Assembly: GCF_038039535.1 (NCBI RefSeq)
Contig: NZ_JBBPHP010000010.1
Location: 62,001 to 126,000 of the forward strand
DNA length: 64,000 nt
Source of the DNA: Catalinimonas sp038039535
GTDB taxonomy: Bacteria > Bacteroidota > Bacteroidia > Cytophagales > Cyclobacteriaceae
Reading direction: 5' to 3'
In this document: one piece after another, positions 25,799-34,693 of the stretch
Numbering within the stretch: the stretch's first letter is position 1
Layout: every line of letters starts with the position of its first letter
Program-made: the position numbers and the translations under genes
Notes under the pieces: model-generated
What the model was told of the DNA's origin: nothing
Seen by the model: only the letters and a program-made list of their open reading frames with translations
Database searches by the model: none

Positions 25799-28700
25799 TT
25801 AAAATTTGATATTCAGGTTAAACCCTATACTGCGGGTGATTGGTAATCCAGTAGCTTCCAAACCAACCAGATTATCGGAGATCAACCCATTCTGATCAGG
25901 GTGAATGTGGGGAACCCATTTTTTGATTACTGCCACATTATTCGCTACCAGACTCAATCGTGCACCCTGAATAAAATCTACAGAAGAAAGCAGGCTACTA
26001 AAATCATAACCTACCGTAATCTGCCGCAACTGCCACGAGCCGGCATCAAAGACTGACTGTTCGGACATTCTTCCGGATCGTATGGTTTCGTAAAAAGGCT
26101 GAATTTCTGCCCGGGCGGTATTGGTTACATAGTTTCCCTCCTCGTCTTCCATCACGCCATCGCCAATGACATAACCCTGATCTCTTCCTACCAGGGTAGC
26201 CTTGTCCAGACCGTGACGGTAAGCATTGGTATGGGTACCTGAGATCATTTTATGTCCAAGTTTGAAATCTATCAGAAACGAAAGGCTGGCATTTTTATAG
26301 CGGAAACTATTTGTAAAACCACCAATCCAGATGGGAATAGCCGTACCAAAATTTAACTGTTCGTTAGAACGTAGGGGGCGTCCGCTTTCCGAATCAAACA
26401 CTTGACGACCCTGTGGGTCCCTAAACCAGCCCCAACCATAGAGCTGTGCCATGGGCTTACCTACCTCCTGACGTAGTTCTCCATGAAAATCAGCAGTTCC
26501 AACGGTAATAAAGGTGCCTACTGAATCTTCTCCTAAGCTAAGCACTTCCGAAACATTATATGAGGCGTTTACACTGGTATTCCATTCAAAATTCCCTGTT
26601 TTGACAGGAGAAACCGCAGCATACATTTCTATACCTTTGTTCACACTTTCTCCTACATTTATCAATTGTCTTTGAAATCCTGAACCGTCGGATACTTGTG
26701 CCTCTAATATTTGATCAGAGGATAATTTATCATAAAGTGAAATTTCAAATCTAAGGTTATCAAACAACTGCATTTCAAGTCCTATTTCCTTTTCGGTAAC
26801 CCGCATAGGACGTAAGTTATCGTTGGGGACCAGCGAACCGCTGATGCTGGCTACAGGCTGTGCTGTTCCGTTTTCGTCAGGAAACTGTTGGGTGTTTACG
26901 CTATAGAAAAGATTATCAGCATAAGGCTGTACATCAGTATCGCTACCTACTTCAGCGTAGGCAGCCCTCACCTTACCGAAAGACAACCAGTTGGGTAAAT
27001 TGGCAAAGGCTTGCGAAAACACAAAACTACCGGTAACTGAGGGATAAAGAATACTCCGGTTTGCGGGAGACAAGGTAGAAAACCAATCATTTCTGACTGT
27101 AGCATTCAGATAGGCAAAGCCCTTATATGAAATCTCGGAAGCAGCATACAGAGAGTTTACCTGTCTTTCTGAAATGCTGTACTGAGGACTCACTTTACTG
27201 GCATTTTCAATGGTATATTTGTCACGGGTGTAAAACAGTTCGGCCAATACATTATTTCTATCAGATCGCCGATACATCTGGTTTCCGCCCAAATTGACGT
27301 TCAATCCAATGTCACCAAAGGTGCGGTCAAAGCCCAGCAAAAAGTCAGCGTTGATTTCCCGAAATCGTAACTGGTCTTGCACATATTCTCCGTTGACTAA
27401 GCCAGGAGGAGGCGAGGATTGTCTTTGCGAACCAGTAGGAAGATTATACTCCTGGTCACGCGAAAAATAATCCTGGCCTACCCTTCCCTGCAAATACAGC
27501 CAATCCGTAAAGTTATAGCGGGCTGTAATATTGCCATAAATACGGTCCTTCACGTTATTTTCAAAGCGTGAAAGTGCAAAATAAGGATTGGTACGATTGG
27601 TAAACCTTGAATAAGGGAACTCATCCCCATTTTCATCAAAAGCATATTCTTCCAGCAGGTCTAAAGGCATAGAAGTAGCCAGTGTATAGATCACTACCGG
27701 GCTATAATCCTGTTCAGCGATATTTGGCGGATTTTTCCGGTCTTCTTTGGAGTAATTTATATTGCCTGATATGGTCAACTTATCCGCCAGGGTTTGGGTA
27801 AACCCGAGGTTCACTGTTTTCCGGTTGTAATGAGAACCGGGCAAAATGGCTTCGCTATCCATATTAGACAGCGAAAGGCTGAACCCTCCGTACTCTCCTC
27901 CGGAAGAAATGGTTACTGTATTAGAAAAGGTAGAACCATTCTGATAATAATCCCTGACTTTGTTTGGCTGAGGTACATAAGGCACTTCTATTCCATCAAA
28001 TAGGATCTGAGTCATGCCCGGCTCAAACTTCTCTCCAAAACTCCACACCCCGGAAACCGGACGGGGTGAAGTAGGGCGTTCACCACCTTCTCCCTGCCCA
28101 TATTCATATTGGTAATCGGTATAATCTAGGGGTGTATCAAAAGTATAGTTAGTATTATATTCCAGTTGAATGCCCCTTCCTTCAGCACGGTTACGGGTAG
28201 TGATCATGATGACTCCATCTTTGGCACGTGAACCATACAAGGCTGAGGCCGCTGCCCCTTTCAGTATATTCATGGAGGTGATGTCATCAGGATTGATACT
28301 GCTTAAACCATCTCCACTATCTGAGGTACGGTTACTTCCCCGTTCAGAGATTTCGCCACGTGCCCCTGCATTGGTATTATCAATTGGGACTCCATTGACT
28401 ACGATCAGGGGTGAATTATCACCTCCAAAAGATGAGATGCCTCGTATACGGATTTTGCTGCTACCTTGAGGTCCTGAGCCAAGACCCGTTATGTTTACCC
28501 CGGGCACTTTACCCTGAAGGGCATTGGCAAAATTAGGTGTGCGGTTTACATTAAATTCTTCGGGCTTGACTTTAGCCGTGGCATAACCTAGTGATTTGGC
28601 TTCCTTTTTGATACCTAAGGCGGTAACTACCACCTCGGTGAGCGCCTGAACACCAGGTGACAATGATATATTGATCGTAGACTGACCATTGATAGGCACT

Positions 28701-29356
28701 TCCTCAGTACTATACCCAACAGAAGAAAAAACAAGTGCAGTCACATCATCTTCTACAGTAATCTGGTAATTTCCACTGATATCAGTAACTGTACCGGTCA
28801 GCGTACCTTTAGCCAATACATTCACCCCAGGCAAAGGGTCATTACTATCCCTATCAGTTACCTTACCGCTGATAGTTTTTTCCAGCATTTCCTTATGATG
28901 ATCTGTGACGAAACTTTGTAAAGAAGCCATCGCTTGTAAGGCATGCTGATTATTATAATTATTTTGCGAGGCAGGCTTTTTATTTACTTTTTCGGGTAGA
29001 ATTGTATCATCTTTTTTAAATACATAGTAGTAGTCTTTCTGCACTTTTTTAAAATCCAGTGCATAGGCATGAAGTAAATTCTCAAGCGTTTTCTCCAGGT
29101 CATCGTATAAAAGCAACTGGATTTCGTCTTCTACATACTTATTCTCAACATCTCCCACCTGATAATAAAAGCTTACATGATAATTTTCCTCTAATTCTTT
29201 AAGCACTGAAGCCAGACTTTTTTCACCCTGATGATCATCACTGCGCTGGATGTGCGTGGCAGTTAGGGCAAGATTTTGTGCAGTCGCAAAGTGACTTAAC
29301 CAAGGACTGAAAATGATCACCAGAGCCCAATAGATTAGATAGTTATTTTTTTTCAT
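25799..29356 (-). CDS. SusC/RagA TonB-linked outer-membrane protein with STN domain
   Basis: About 1185 residues from ATG 29356 (MKKNNYLIYWALVI signal peptide); an upstream TTG at 29401 adds a polar stretch. In order: STN domain (about residues 40-115, LASVLKELEENYHVSFYYQV), a carboxypeptidase-regulatory-like domain (SGKVTDRDSNDPLPGVNVLA), the TonB box/linker around EVVVTALGIKKEAKSLGYAT, plug (IRIRGISSFGGDN) and a long beta-barrel ending in phenylalanine (NLNIKF). The STN domain is the part that signals to FecR anti-sigma factors. Together with the FecR and sigma genes directly upstream this predicts induction by the transported ligand. It imports oligosaccharides or sugar-acid conjugates into the periplasm with TonB energy. 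Confidence 0.95.
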   Translation of the reverse strand: MKKNNYLIYWALVIIFSPWLSHFATAQNLALTATHIQRSDDHQGEKSLASVLKELEENYHVSFYYQVGDVENKYVEDEIQLLLYDDLEKTLENLLHAYALDFKKVQKDYYYVFKKDDTILPEKVNKKPASQNNYNNQHALQAMASLQSFVTDHHKEMLEKTISGKVTDRDSNDPLPGVNVLAKGTLTGTVTDISGNYQITVEDDVTALVFSSVGYSTEEVPINGQSTINISLSPGVQALTEVVVTALGIKKEAKSLGYATAKVKPEEFNVNRTPNFANALQGKVPGVNITGLGSGPQGSSKIRIRGISSFGGDNSPLIVVNGVPIDNTNAGARGEISERGSNRTSDSGDGLSSINPDDITSMNILKGAAASALYGSRAKDGVIMITTRNRAEGRGIQLEYNTNYTFDTPLDYTDYQYEYGQGEGGERPTSPRPVSGVWSFGEKFEPGMTQILFDGIEVPYVPQPNKVRDYYQNGSTFSNTVTISSGGEYGGFSLSLSNMDSEAILPGSHYNRKTVNLGFTQTLADKLTISGNINYSKEDRKNPPNIAEQDYSPVVIYTLATSMPLDLLEEYAFDENGDEFPYSRFTNRTNPYFALSRFENNVKDRIYGNITARYNFTDWLYLQGRVGQDYFSRDQEYNLPTGSQRQSSPPPGLVNGEYVQDQLRFREINADFLLGFDRTFGDIGLNVNLGGNQMYRRSDRNNVLAELFYTRDKYTIENASKVSPQYSISERQVNSLYAASEISYKGFAYLNATVRNDWFSTLSPANRSILYPSVTGSFVFSQAFANLPNWLSFGKVRAAYAEVGSDTDVQPYADNLFYSVNTQQFPDENGTAQPVASISGSLVPNDNLRPMRVTEKEIGLEMQLFDNLRFEISLYDKLSSDQILEAQVSDGSGFQRQLINVGESVNKGIEMYAAVSPVKTGNFEWNTSVNASYNVSEVLSLGEDSVGTFITVGTADFHGELRQEVGKPMAQLYGWGWFRDPQGRQVFDSESGRPLRSNEQLNFGTAIPIWIGGFTNSFRYKNASLSFLIDFKLGHKMISGTHTNAYRHGLDKATLVGRDQGYVIGDGVMEDEEGNYVTNTARAEIQPFYETIRSGRMSEQSVFDAGSWQLRQITVGYDFSSLLSSVDFIQGARLSLVANNVAVIKKWVPHIHPDQNGLISDNLVGLEATGLPITRSIGFNLNIKF

Positions 29357-29432
29357 GGCGTTGTAATTAGTAGTAATAATTCTTTTGTCTTTTGCCTGCA
29401 ATCTTCAGGGCCCTAGAAGAGAGGCAATAAGC

Positions 29433-30476
29433 TTACTGATACATGATGGTATTTTCTTTTTTCTTCATAGTGGTATGGGTTACATTAGCAATAGCTTCCA
29501 GGAGAATTTCAATATTATCAGAGGGAAATGTTCCTCTCAGGTTGATTTGTTGTGCTACCTCATCCTTAGGAAAGTGCAGTTCCAATCCGTAATTATCTTT
29601 TAACATACTACTAATCTCTTCGTAATCAGCACCTTCAAAATTGATCACCCCTTCTTTCCAACCAGTATAATTCAGCGTTTCTACAATTTTCTGACTAATT
29701 AACATTTCCCCTCTTTTAACTTCTACCAGCTCATCAGGCTGCATCAAAAGTGAATCTTTATGTTCGTCTATCTCCAGTTGTATACTTCCCTTCTCAAGTA
29801 CTACCTGCGTTCTTTCATGCCTTGCCTTCACATTGAAGCGTGTTCCCAGCACTTTTATTGACAGATTGTCGGTATGAACAATAAATTTAACGGGCCTTTT
29901 ATTACCTGATTCAAGTTGGTGATCCAGGTGGCTGACATCAAAAAAACCTTCTCCTTCCAACCATACCTCGCGTAGCTTTTCGTCTATATTTTGATAATGA
30001 AACTTAATGGAAGAGTTACCATTGAGGGTAACCCTGCTGCTATCAGGCAGGATATAGGTTTTTATCTCTCCATAAGCTGTTGCATACTGAACTTCTTCAG
30101 AAGACTGCTCCCTCAATTGATGATATCCCCAGACAAAAGTAACCAGTAGGACAACTGCTGCTGCTATTCCCGGCCAAAATAGCCAATGTCGCCTTTCAAT
30201 GCTTTCACTATCCTTAAGAATGATTTCATCAGGATTATTTTGCGTTAGTCTGATAATACTTCTGCGTAGTGCACTTTTCTTCTCTTCCGGTAACTGATAC
30301 TTTTCTTTTTTCAATCCCCAGATAATCTTCTTAGACTGTTCAAGCTCTTTTACATGTTCAGGATGCTCACTTATCCATTTTTCCCAAATCACAGCATTCT
30401 CCTGTCCATGAGATATGACCCAGGCCTGAAATGAATCGTCCATTAACAATTCGGCTACCTTATTATGTTTATCCAT
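29433..30476 (-). CDS. FecR-type anti-sigma factor
   Basis: 347 residues. The cytosolic N-terminal part has a sigma-binding helix bundle (MDKHNKVAELLMDDSFQAWV; AVIWEKWISEHPEHVKELEQ). One membrane helix lies at about 98-116 (GIAAAVVLLVTFVWGYH). The periplasmic FecR domain includes YILPDSSRVTLNGNSSIKFH and REVWLEGEGFFDVSH, then a C-terminal DUF4974-type STN-like domain (QINLRGTFPSDNIEILLEAI). It would hold the ECF sigma factor inactive until SusC signals that ligand is bound. It lies between the sigma gene (76-base gap) and susC (76-base gap to ATG 29356). Confidence 0.93.
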   Translation of the reverse strand: MDKHNKVAELLMDDSFQAWVISHGQENAVIWEKWISEHPEHVKELEQSKKIIWGLKKEKYQLPEEKKSALRRSIIRLTQNNPDEIILKDSESIERRHWLFWPGIAAAVVLLVTFVWGYHQLREQSSEEVQYATAYGEIKTYILPDSSRVTLNGNSSIKFHYQNIDEKLREVWLEGEGFFDVSHLDHQLESGNKRPVKFIVHTDNLSIKVLGTRFNVKARHERTQVVLEKGSIQLEIDEHKDSLLMQPDELVEVKRGEMLISQKIVETLNYTGWKEGVINFEGADYEEISSMLKDNYGLELHFPKDEVAQQINLRGTFPSDNIEILLEAIANVTHTTMKKKENTIMYQ

Positions 30477-30552
30477 CAGACTTTTTCTTGAACACTATTA
30501 ATAGAAGCAACTCAGAAAAAAATCTACTGTATTTTTTAAAAAAAATTTTTGG

Positions 30553-31185
30553 CTAGTATATCACTACAACAGAAATACAGAATAAAGCTAACATTACGAA
30601 TAAATAAAGAATAGTGTGACGCCTTTCAGGTTTCATCACTTTACTCAGCTTTAGAATAGCTTCATGTAAAAGGTTGTACAGGCTCTGTTTCTTTACATTC
30701 ATAATTTCAGCTATTTCATCATAGGTAAGGTTTTCAGAGTACCTGAGCATGATGGCTTCTCTCTGCTTGGGGCTTAACGTAGCGAGGGCTTTTTCAAGCT
30801 GTAATTTAAAGCTTTGCACCTGATCAGAATTTTCATCCTGCTGGAAATTGGGGACTTCGTCACAATAAACAAGCTGGGTATAATCTTCCAGATAGCTGAT
30901 TCTTTTGTATTTGGAAAGTTGTCTGAGTAGTTTTTGCCGAAATGCCTTCAGGAGATATGCTTTAATGGAAGTTGGTTGGCTAAGCTTTTCTTTTTTTACC
31001 CAGATCTCGGTAAGTAAATCCTGTATCGCATCTTCTATGATTTCCGACTTGTTGGTAAACTTTCTGCCATAATTGGAAAGCAAATCTACGTGAAGGTCAT
31101 AAAGCTGCACCAAAGCCTGGCCATTGCCCTGTTTCATCTGTAACCAAATTGTTTGGTTTTCTATATGATGATGTTTAGCCTGCAA
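30553..31185 (-). CDS. ECF RNA polymerase sigma factor with hydrophobic C-terminal tail
   Basis: 210 residues with sigma region 2 (ALVQLYDLHVDLLSNYGRKF; EDAIQDLLTEIWVKKEKL) and region 4 (LSPKQREAIMLRYSENLTYD; KQSLYNLLHEAILKLSKV). The start is a TTG at 31185; an ATG at 31137 would remove the tryptophan-containing first helix, so TTG is more likely. After region 4 comes RRHTILYLFVMLALFCISVV, a strongly hydrophobic segment long enough to cross the membrane. It should direct transcription of the susC locus downstream, under control of the adjacent FecR. A second ECF gene in the window also has a hydrophobic tail. Confidence 0.9.
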   Translation of the reverse strand: MQAKHHHIENQTIWLQMKQGNGQALVQLYDLHVDLLSNYGRKFTNKSEIIEDAIQDLLTEIWVKKEKLSQPTSIKAYLLKAFRQKLLRQLSKYKRISYLEDYTQLVYCDEVPNFQQDENSDQVQSFKLQLEKALATLSPKQREAIMLRYSENLTYDEIAEIMNVKKQSLYNLLHEAILKLSKVMKPERRHTILYLFVMLALFCISVVVIY

Positions 31186-31337
31186 AGTTTTGATTCATTT
31201 ATAGTAAGAATACATCTTTTCAAGCTAATTATCAAATTTTTACATTTTTTGGCCTTACAATTAAATATTTTGTAAGCCTACTGATAAGTCCATCTAACCC
31301 ATCGCTCTGTTTCTATAATTTTACTAAAAAAAATAGA

Positions 31338-31369
31338 GCTATGGCTTAAGTTCTTACTTTCGCCATAGC
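31338..31369 (-). terminator. Terminator after the sulfatase pair
   Basis: GCTATGGC and GCCATAGC form 8-base perfect arms around a 16-base loop; on the minus strand a run of U follows two bases past the outer arm (TATTTTTTT). It lies 39 bases past the stop of the sulfatase at 31408 and separates the second SusCD locus from the sigma gene of the first. T-runs on both sides allow bidirectional action. Confidence 0.75.
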
Positions 31370-31407
31370 CCTTTTTATACTAATGATTACTAAAACTCCT
31401 AACTTAT

Positions 31408-33066
31408 TTAATTATTTCTCCTTCTTTCCATTACCTCCAAGTAATCATTCAAAAATCTCTGATCATTTTCATCACTATCACCGTAATAGCTTCTCAGTTC
31501 ATCAAACTTTTGGTGCATCATTTCCTGCACCTCAGCATATTCAGGGTCATCGTAAATATTGTTCATCTCATTGGGATCTTCCTGAAGATCGTACATTTCC
31601 CACTCATCAATATCATAGTAGAAATGCATCAGTTTATAGCGATCAGTAGCTACTCCATGATGACGCTTCACCATATGCACTGAAGGGTATTCGTAATAAG
31701 TGTAATATACTGCATCCCTCCACTCATCGGTTTCTCCATTTACCAGCTTACGGAAAGATTCTCCCTGCATTTCTTCAGGTGCTTCTATGCCTGCGTAATC
31801 CAGCAAGGTAGGCGCGAAGTCCAGGTTTTGTACCAGCTTATCAATCTTGGTACCTGGCTCAATTTCTTTAGGATAACGAACCAGGAGCGGTGTACGGAAA
31901 GACTGCTCGTACATGAAGCGTTTGTCAAACCAGCCATGCTCTCCCAGGTAAAAACCCTGATCAGAAGTATAAACCACGATGGTATTGTCTGCCAGTCCGT
32001 TTTCTTCTAGGTAATCCAGTACCTCACCTACTCCATCATCCACTGACTTGATCGTGCGCAGATAATCTTTGATATAACGGTTAAATTTCCAGATGGCAAT
32101 CTCTTTTTCCTTTTCTTTAGCCTGATCGTTGGTAAAATTCAACTCACTTGTCGGTGCATAAGCTTTTTTGAAAGCCTCATTTTTCGGTTCATAAGCCGCA
32201 TTCCATTGCTGCAGTTGTTCTTCGTTAAAGCGAGCCAGTTCCCGATCAAAACCAGTACTGTCACCATTAGGATCAACAATCATTTTAAAATCATGTCCCC
32301 ATCTGGCATGACCATCCACTTCCATTTCCTGCTCTTTAGCAGCAGTACCTCTACCCTCATAGTTAGTCAAATCATCAAAATAGTTTGAGGGTGGATCAAA
32401 AGTTTTGTCATCGTACAAGGTCAGATATTCAGGAGCAGGCTTCCAGTTACGGTGAGGAGCTTTCTGGTGATACATCATCATGAAAGGCTTGTCCTGATCA
32501 CGCTTGTTTTTGAGCCAGTCCAGCGCTGCATCGGTAGTAATATCAGTAACATAGCCTTCAAAACGTTGCCTTTCTCCGTCCACCAAAAAGTCTGGATTAT
32601 AGTAATGCCCCTGCCCGGGCAGTACCATGGAATAATCAAAACCCTGAGGCAAGCCATCCAGGTGTATCTTTCCAATCAAAGCTGTCTGGTAACCGTTGGC
32701 CTGAAGTAACTTGGCATAATTGGGCTGATCCCAGTTGAAAGGCTGTACGTTGTCTACTTTTCCATTGATAAAGCTATGTTTACCAGTGAGCACTACTGCT
32801 CTGCTAGGGGCACAAATTGAGTTGGTGACCGTAGCCCTGGTAAAAATTGCGCCTTCCTTAGCAATTCTATCAATATTAGGGGTTTCGTTGAGGTTGTGAC
32901 CATAAGCACTGATCGCCTGGTAAGCATGATCGTCACTCATGATAAAAACAATATTAGGAGGCCCCTCATTTTCTTCTGTCTGTTGAGCCTCATTGCTACA
33001 GGAAGCCGTGAATAGCCCCACAAAAAACAGAGAAGCCCAATAGAGGTAATCTTTGGTTGATTTCAT
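31408..33066 (-). CDS. Sulfatase, lipoprotein, formylglycine motif CAPSR
   Basis: 552 residues. Lipoprotein signal with cysteine 23 (GLFTASC). The sulfatase fold starts with the metal site NIVFIMSDDHAYQAI, and the maturation motif TNSICAPSRAVVLTGKH (C85) would become formylglycine. Later metal and substrate residues are seen in ALIGKIHLDGLP, TIVVYTSDQGFYLGEHGW and the C-terminal YKLMHFYYDIDEWEMYDLQE. The domain layout resembles S1-family enzymes of the iduronate-sulfatase/choline-sulfatase type; the exact sulfate ester is unknown. It is the last gene of the second SusCD locus, 92 bases after the other sulfatase, and points to a sulfated glycan as target. Its maturation enzyme is not in the window. 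Confidence 0.92.
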   Translation of the reverse strand: MKSTKDYLYWASLFFVGLFTASCSNEAQQTEENEGPPNIVFIMSDDHAYQAISAYGHNLNETPNIDRIAKEGAIFTRATVTNSICAPSRAVVLTGKHSFINGKVDNVQPFNWDQPNYAKLLQANGYQTALIGKIHLDGLPQGFDYSMVLPGQGHYYNPDFLVDGERQRFEGYVTDITTDAALDWLKNKRDQDKPFMMMYHQKAPHRNWKPAPEYLTLYDDKTFDPPSNYFDDLTNYEGRGTAAKEQEMEVDGHARWGHDFKMIVDPNGDSTGFDRELARFNEEQLQQWNAAYEPKNEAFKKAYAPTSELNFTNDQAKEKEKEIAIWKFNRYIKDYLRTIKSVDDGVGEVLDYLEENGLADNTIVVYTSDQGFYLGEHGWFDKRFMYEQSFRTPLLVRYPKEIEPGTKIDKLVQNLDFAPTLLDYAGIEAPEEMQGESFRKLVNGETDEWRDAVYYTYYEYPSVHMVKRHHGVATDRYKLMHFYYDIDEWEMYDLQEDPNEMNNIYDDPEYAEVQEMMHQKFDELRSYYGDSDENDQRFLNDYLEVMERRRNN

Positions 33067-33158
33067 AGTTTAATAAATTGTTTATCAGTCATTTATGTAT
33101 TTTACTAACTCAAAACTCAGCTAAATATTCTTAGCATTCTTTATTACCTTAGATCTAC

Positions 33159-34625
33159 TCAAGGATTAGCAATTCGTCCTGGCTCGCGCACATTTTTTCC
33201 TTCAATATTCTGCAGGTCATCACCAAGATCCTGACGAGCTTCATCAGCGATTTTTTGTAATTCAGCTACAATTTCAGGATAAGTATTCTGCACATCATAG
33301 CGCTCTCCCGGATCACGACGCAGGTCATAGAGTGCCAGCGCTGTTTGGGCCTGCCCGGTAGGTCCGTTTACACCATCCTGACCAGGTTCTAACCCTTCGT
33401 AAGTACGATGCTCATGCGGAAACACCAGCTTCCAATGGTCTCTTCTAACTGCCTCCAAAGCATTTCCCTGATAATAGTAATAGAAAATTTTGCGTGGCTT
33501 TGCGCCTTTTTCTGCTTTCATCAACGGCAATATACTCACCCCATCAATTTTCTTTTCGGGTAAATCTACCGCTAGTATGTCTGCAAAAGTAGGCAGGAAA
33601 TCTATAGTAGATGCCAGTTGATTGCATACACTTCCTGCGGGAATCTGTGCAGGCCATTTCATAAGACAAGGTACACGTTGCCCACCTTCAAAGCTGGTGC
33701 CCTTTCCTTCCCGCAAGCCTCCGGTGGAACCGGCATGCTCCCCAAAGTTTAGCCAGGGGCCATTGTCGGAAGTAAAAATCACCAGGGTATTTTCTGTTAA
33801 GCCATGTTTCTCCAGTGCTTTCATGATCTCCCCGACAGACCAGTCTATTTCCATAATCACATCGCCATACAAGCCCTGCTCACTTTTCCCTTTAAACTTA
33901 TCTGATACTGCCAAAGGAACATGTGGCATAGAATGCGGTACGCACAGCAGAAAAGGTTGATCTTTGTTTTTGTTGATAAATTCAACAGCACGTTCAGTGT
34001 AAATGGTAGTCAGCTCTGCCTGATCGTCCAGATCTTCTATGGTTTTGAAAACGGTATCTCCCGCCATCAAAGGAAGCTCAGGATAGCTGGCTTTTCGGGC
34101 ATGGGTTTCTTCAGTCGCCAGTTGCATATCGTAGGTCCACTTCCACATATCATTAGAATAGGGTACGCCAACATAATCATCAAAGCCTTGCTGTGATGGC
34201 AAAAATGGTTTCAAATGCCCCAGATGCCACTTACCATACATCGCAGTAGCATAATTTCCTGCACGTTTTACCAATTCAGCAATGGTTTCTTCCTCAGGAT
34301 TCAAACCAATTTTGGCGTGAGGATTTAAGGCTCCTCCTATGCCTACTCTGTTGGAATAACATCCGGTAAGAATCGCTGCTCTTGAAGCAGAACATACTGC
34401 CTGAGCTACTTCAAAATTAGTAAAGCGCATGCCTTCAGCAGCGAGTTTATCCAGATTGGGCGTTTGATATTGCAAAGCGCCGTAAGTTCCTAAGTCCCCA
34501 TAACCCAGATCATCTGCATAGATCAGTACAATATTGGGTTGGTTATCTGAGCTTGATTGAGCTTGAAGCTGACTCAAGGAAATTAAGAAAAGTGAAAGCA
34601 ATAAAAGTTGTTTGTAAAAGTTCAT
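33159..34625 (-). CDS. Sulfatase with CSASR motif, secreted
   Basis: About 488 residues from ATG 34625 (MNFYKQLLLLSLFLISLSQL, then QAQ cleavage site); the upstream start at 34634 is a TTG. Sulfatase features: IVLIYADDLGYGDLGTYG, the maturation site AQAVCSASRAAILTGCYSNR (C78), GKWHLGHLKPFLPSQQGFD and TLVIFTSDNGPWLNFGEHAG. The C-terminus ALYDLRRDPGERYDV fits arylsulfatase A-like S1 enzymes. The motif is C-S-A-S-R instead of the common C-x-P-x-R. The alanine form is known to be accepted by anaerobic radical-SAM maturases, so the enzyme may still be active. It follows SusD after the terminator-like hairpin at 34646-34682. Confidence 0.92.
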   Translation of the reverse strand: MNFYKQLLLLSLFLISLSQLQAQSSSDNQPNIVLIYADDLGYGDLGTYGALQYQTPNLDKLAAEGMRFTNFEVAQAVCSASRAAILTGCYSNRVGIGGALNPHAKIGLNPEEETIAELVKRAGNYATAMYGKWHLGHLKPFLPSQQGFDDYVGVPYSNDMWKWTYDMQLATEETHARKASYPELPLMAGDTVFKTIEDLDDQAELTTIYTERAVEFINKNKDQPFLLCVPHSMPHVPLAVSDKFKGKSEQGLYGDVIMEIDWSVGEIMKALEKHGLTENTLVIFTSDNGPWLNFGEHAGSTGGLREGKGTSFEGGQRVPCLMKWPAQIPAGSVCNQLASTIDFLPTFADILAVDLPEKKIDGVSILPLMKAEKGAKPRKIFYYYYQGNALEAVRRDHWKLVFPHEHRTYEGLEPGQDGVNGPTGQAQTALALYDLRRDPGERYDVQNTYPEIVAELQKIADEARQDLGDDLQNIEGKNVREPGRIANP

Positions 34626-34645
34626 GCACACCAAATTTATCTAAA

Positions 34646-34682
34646 AAAAGGAAAGTACTGCTAAACCGCAGACTTTCCTTTT
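34646..34682 (-). terminator. Intra-operon terminator between SusD and sulfatases
   Basis: AAAAGGAAAGT and ACTTTCCTTTT make 11-base perfect arms around a 15-base loop, with extra U on the minus strand. It starts 11 bases past the SusD stop and 20 bases before the sulfatase ATG. Partial termination here would make much susCD message and little sulfatase message, a usual ratio in such loci. Confidence 0.8.
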
Positions 34683-34693
34683 CAGTTTACCTC

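Noticed and set aside
31254..31276. Terminator upstream of the first sigma gene
   Set aside because: The arms CTTACAA and TTGTAAG are real, but no U-run follows on either strand; it is probably part of the leader.
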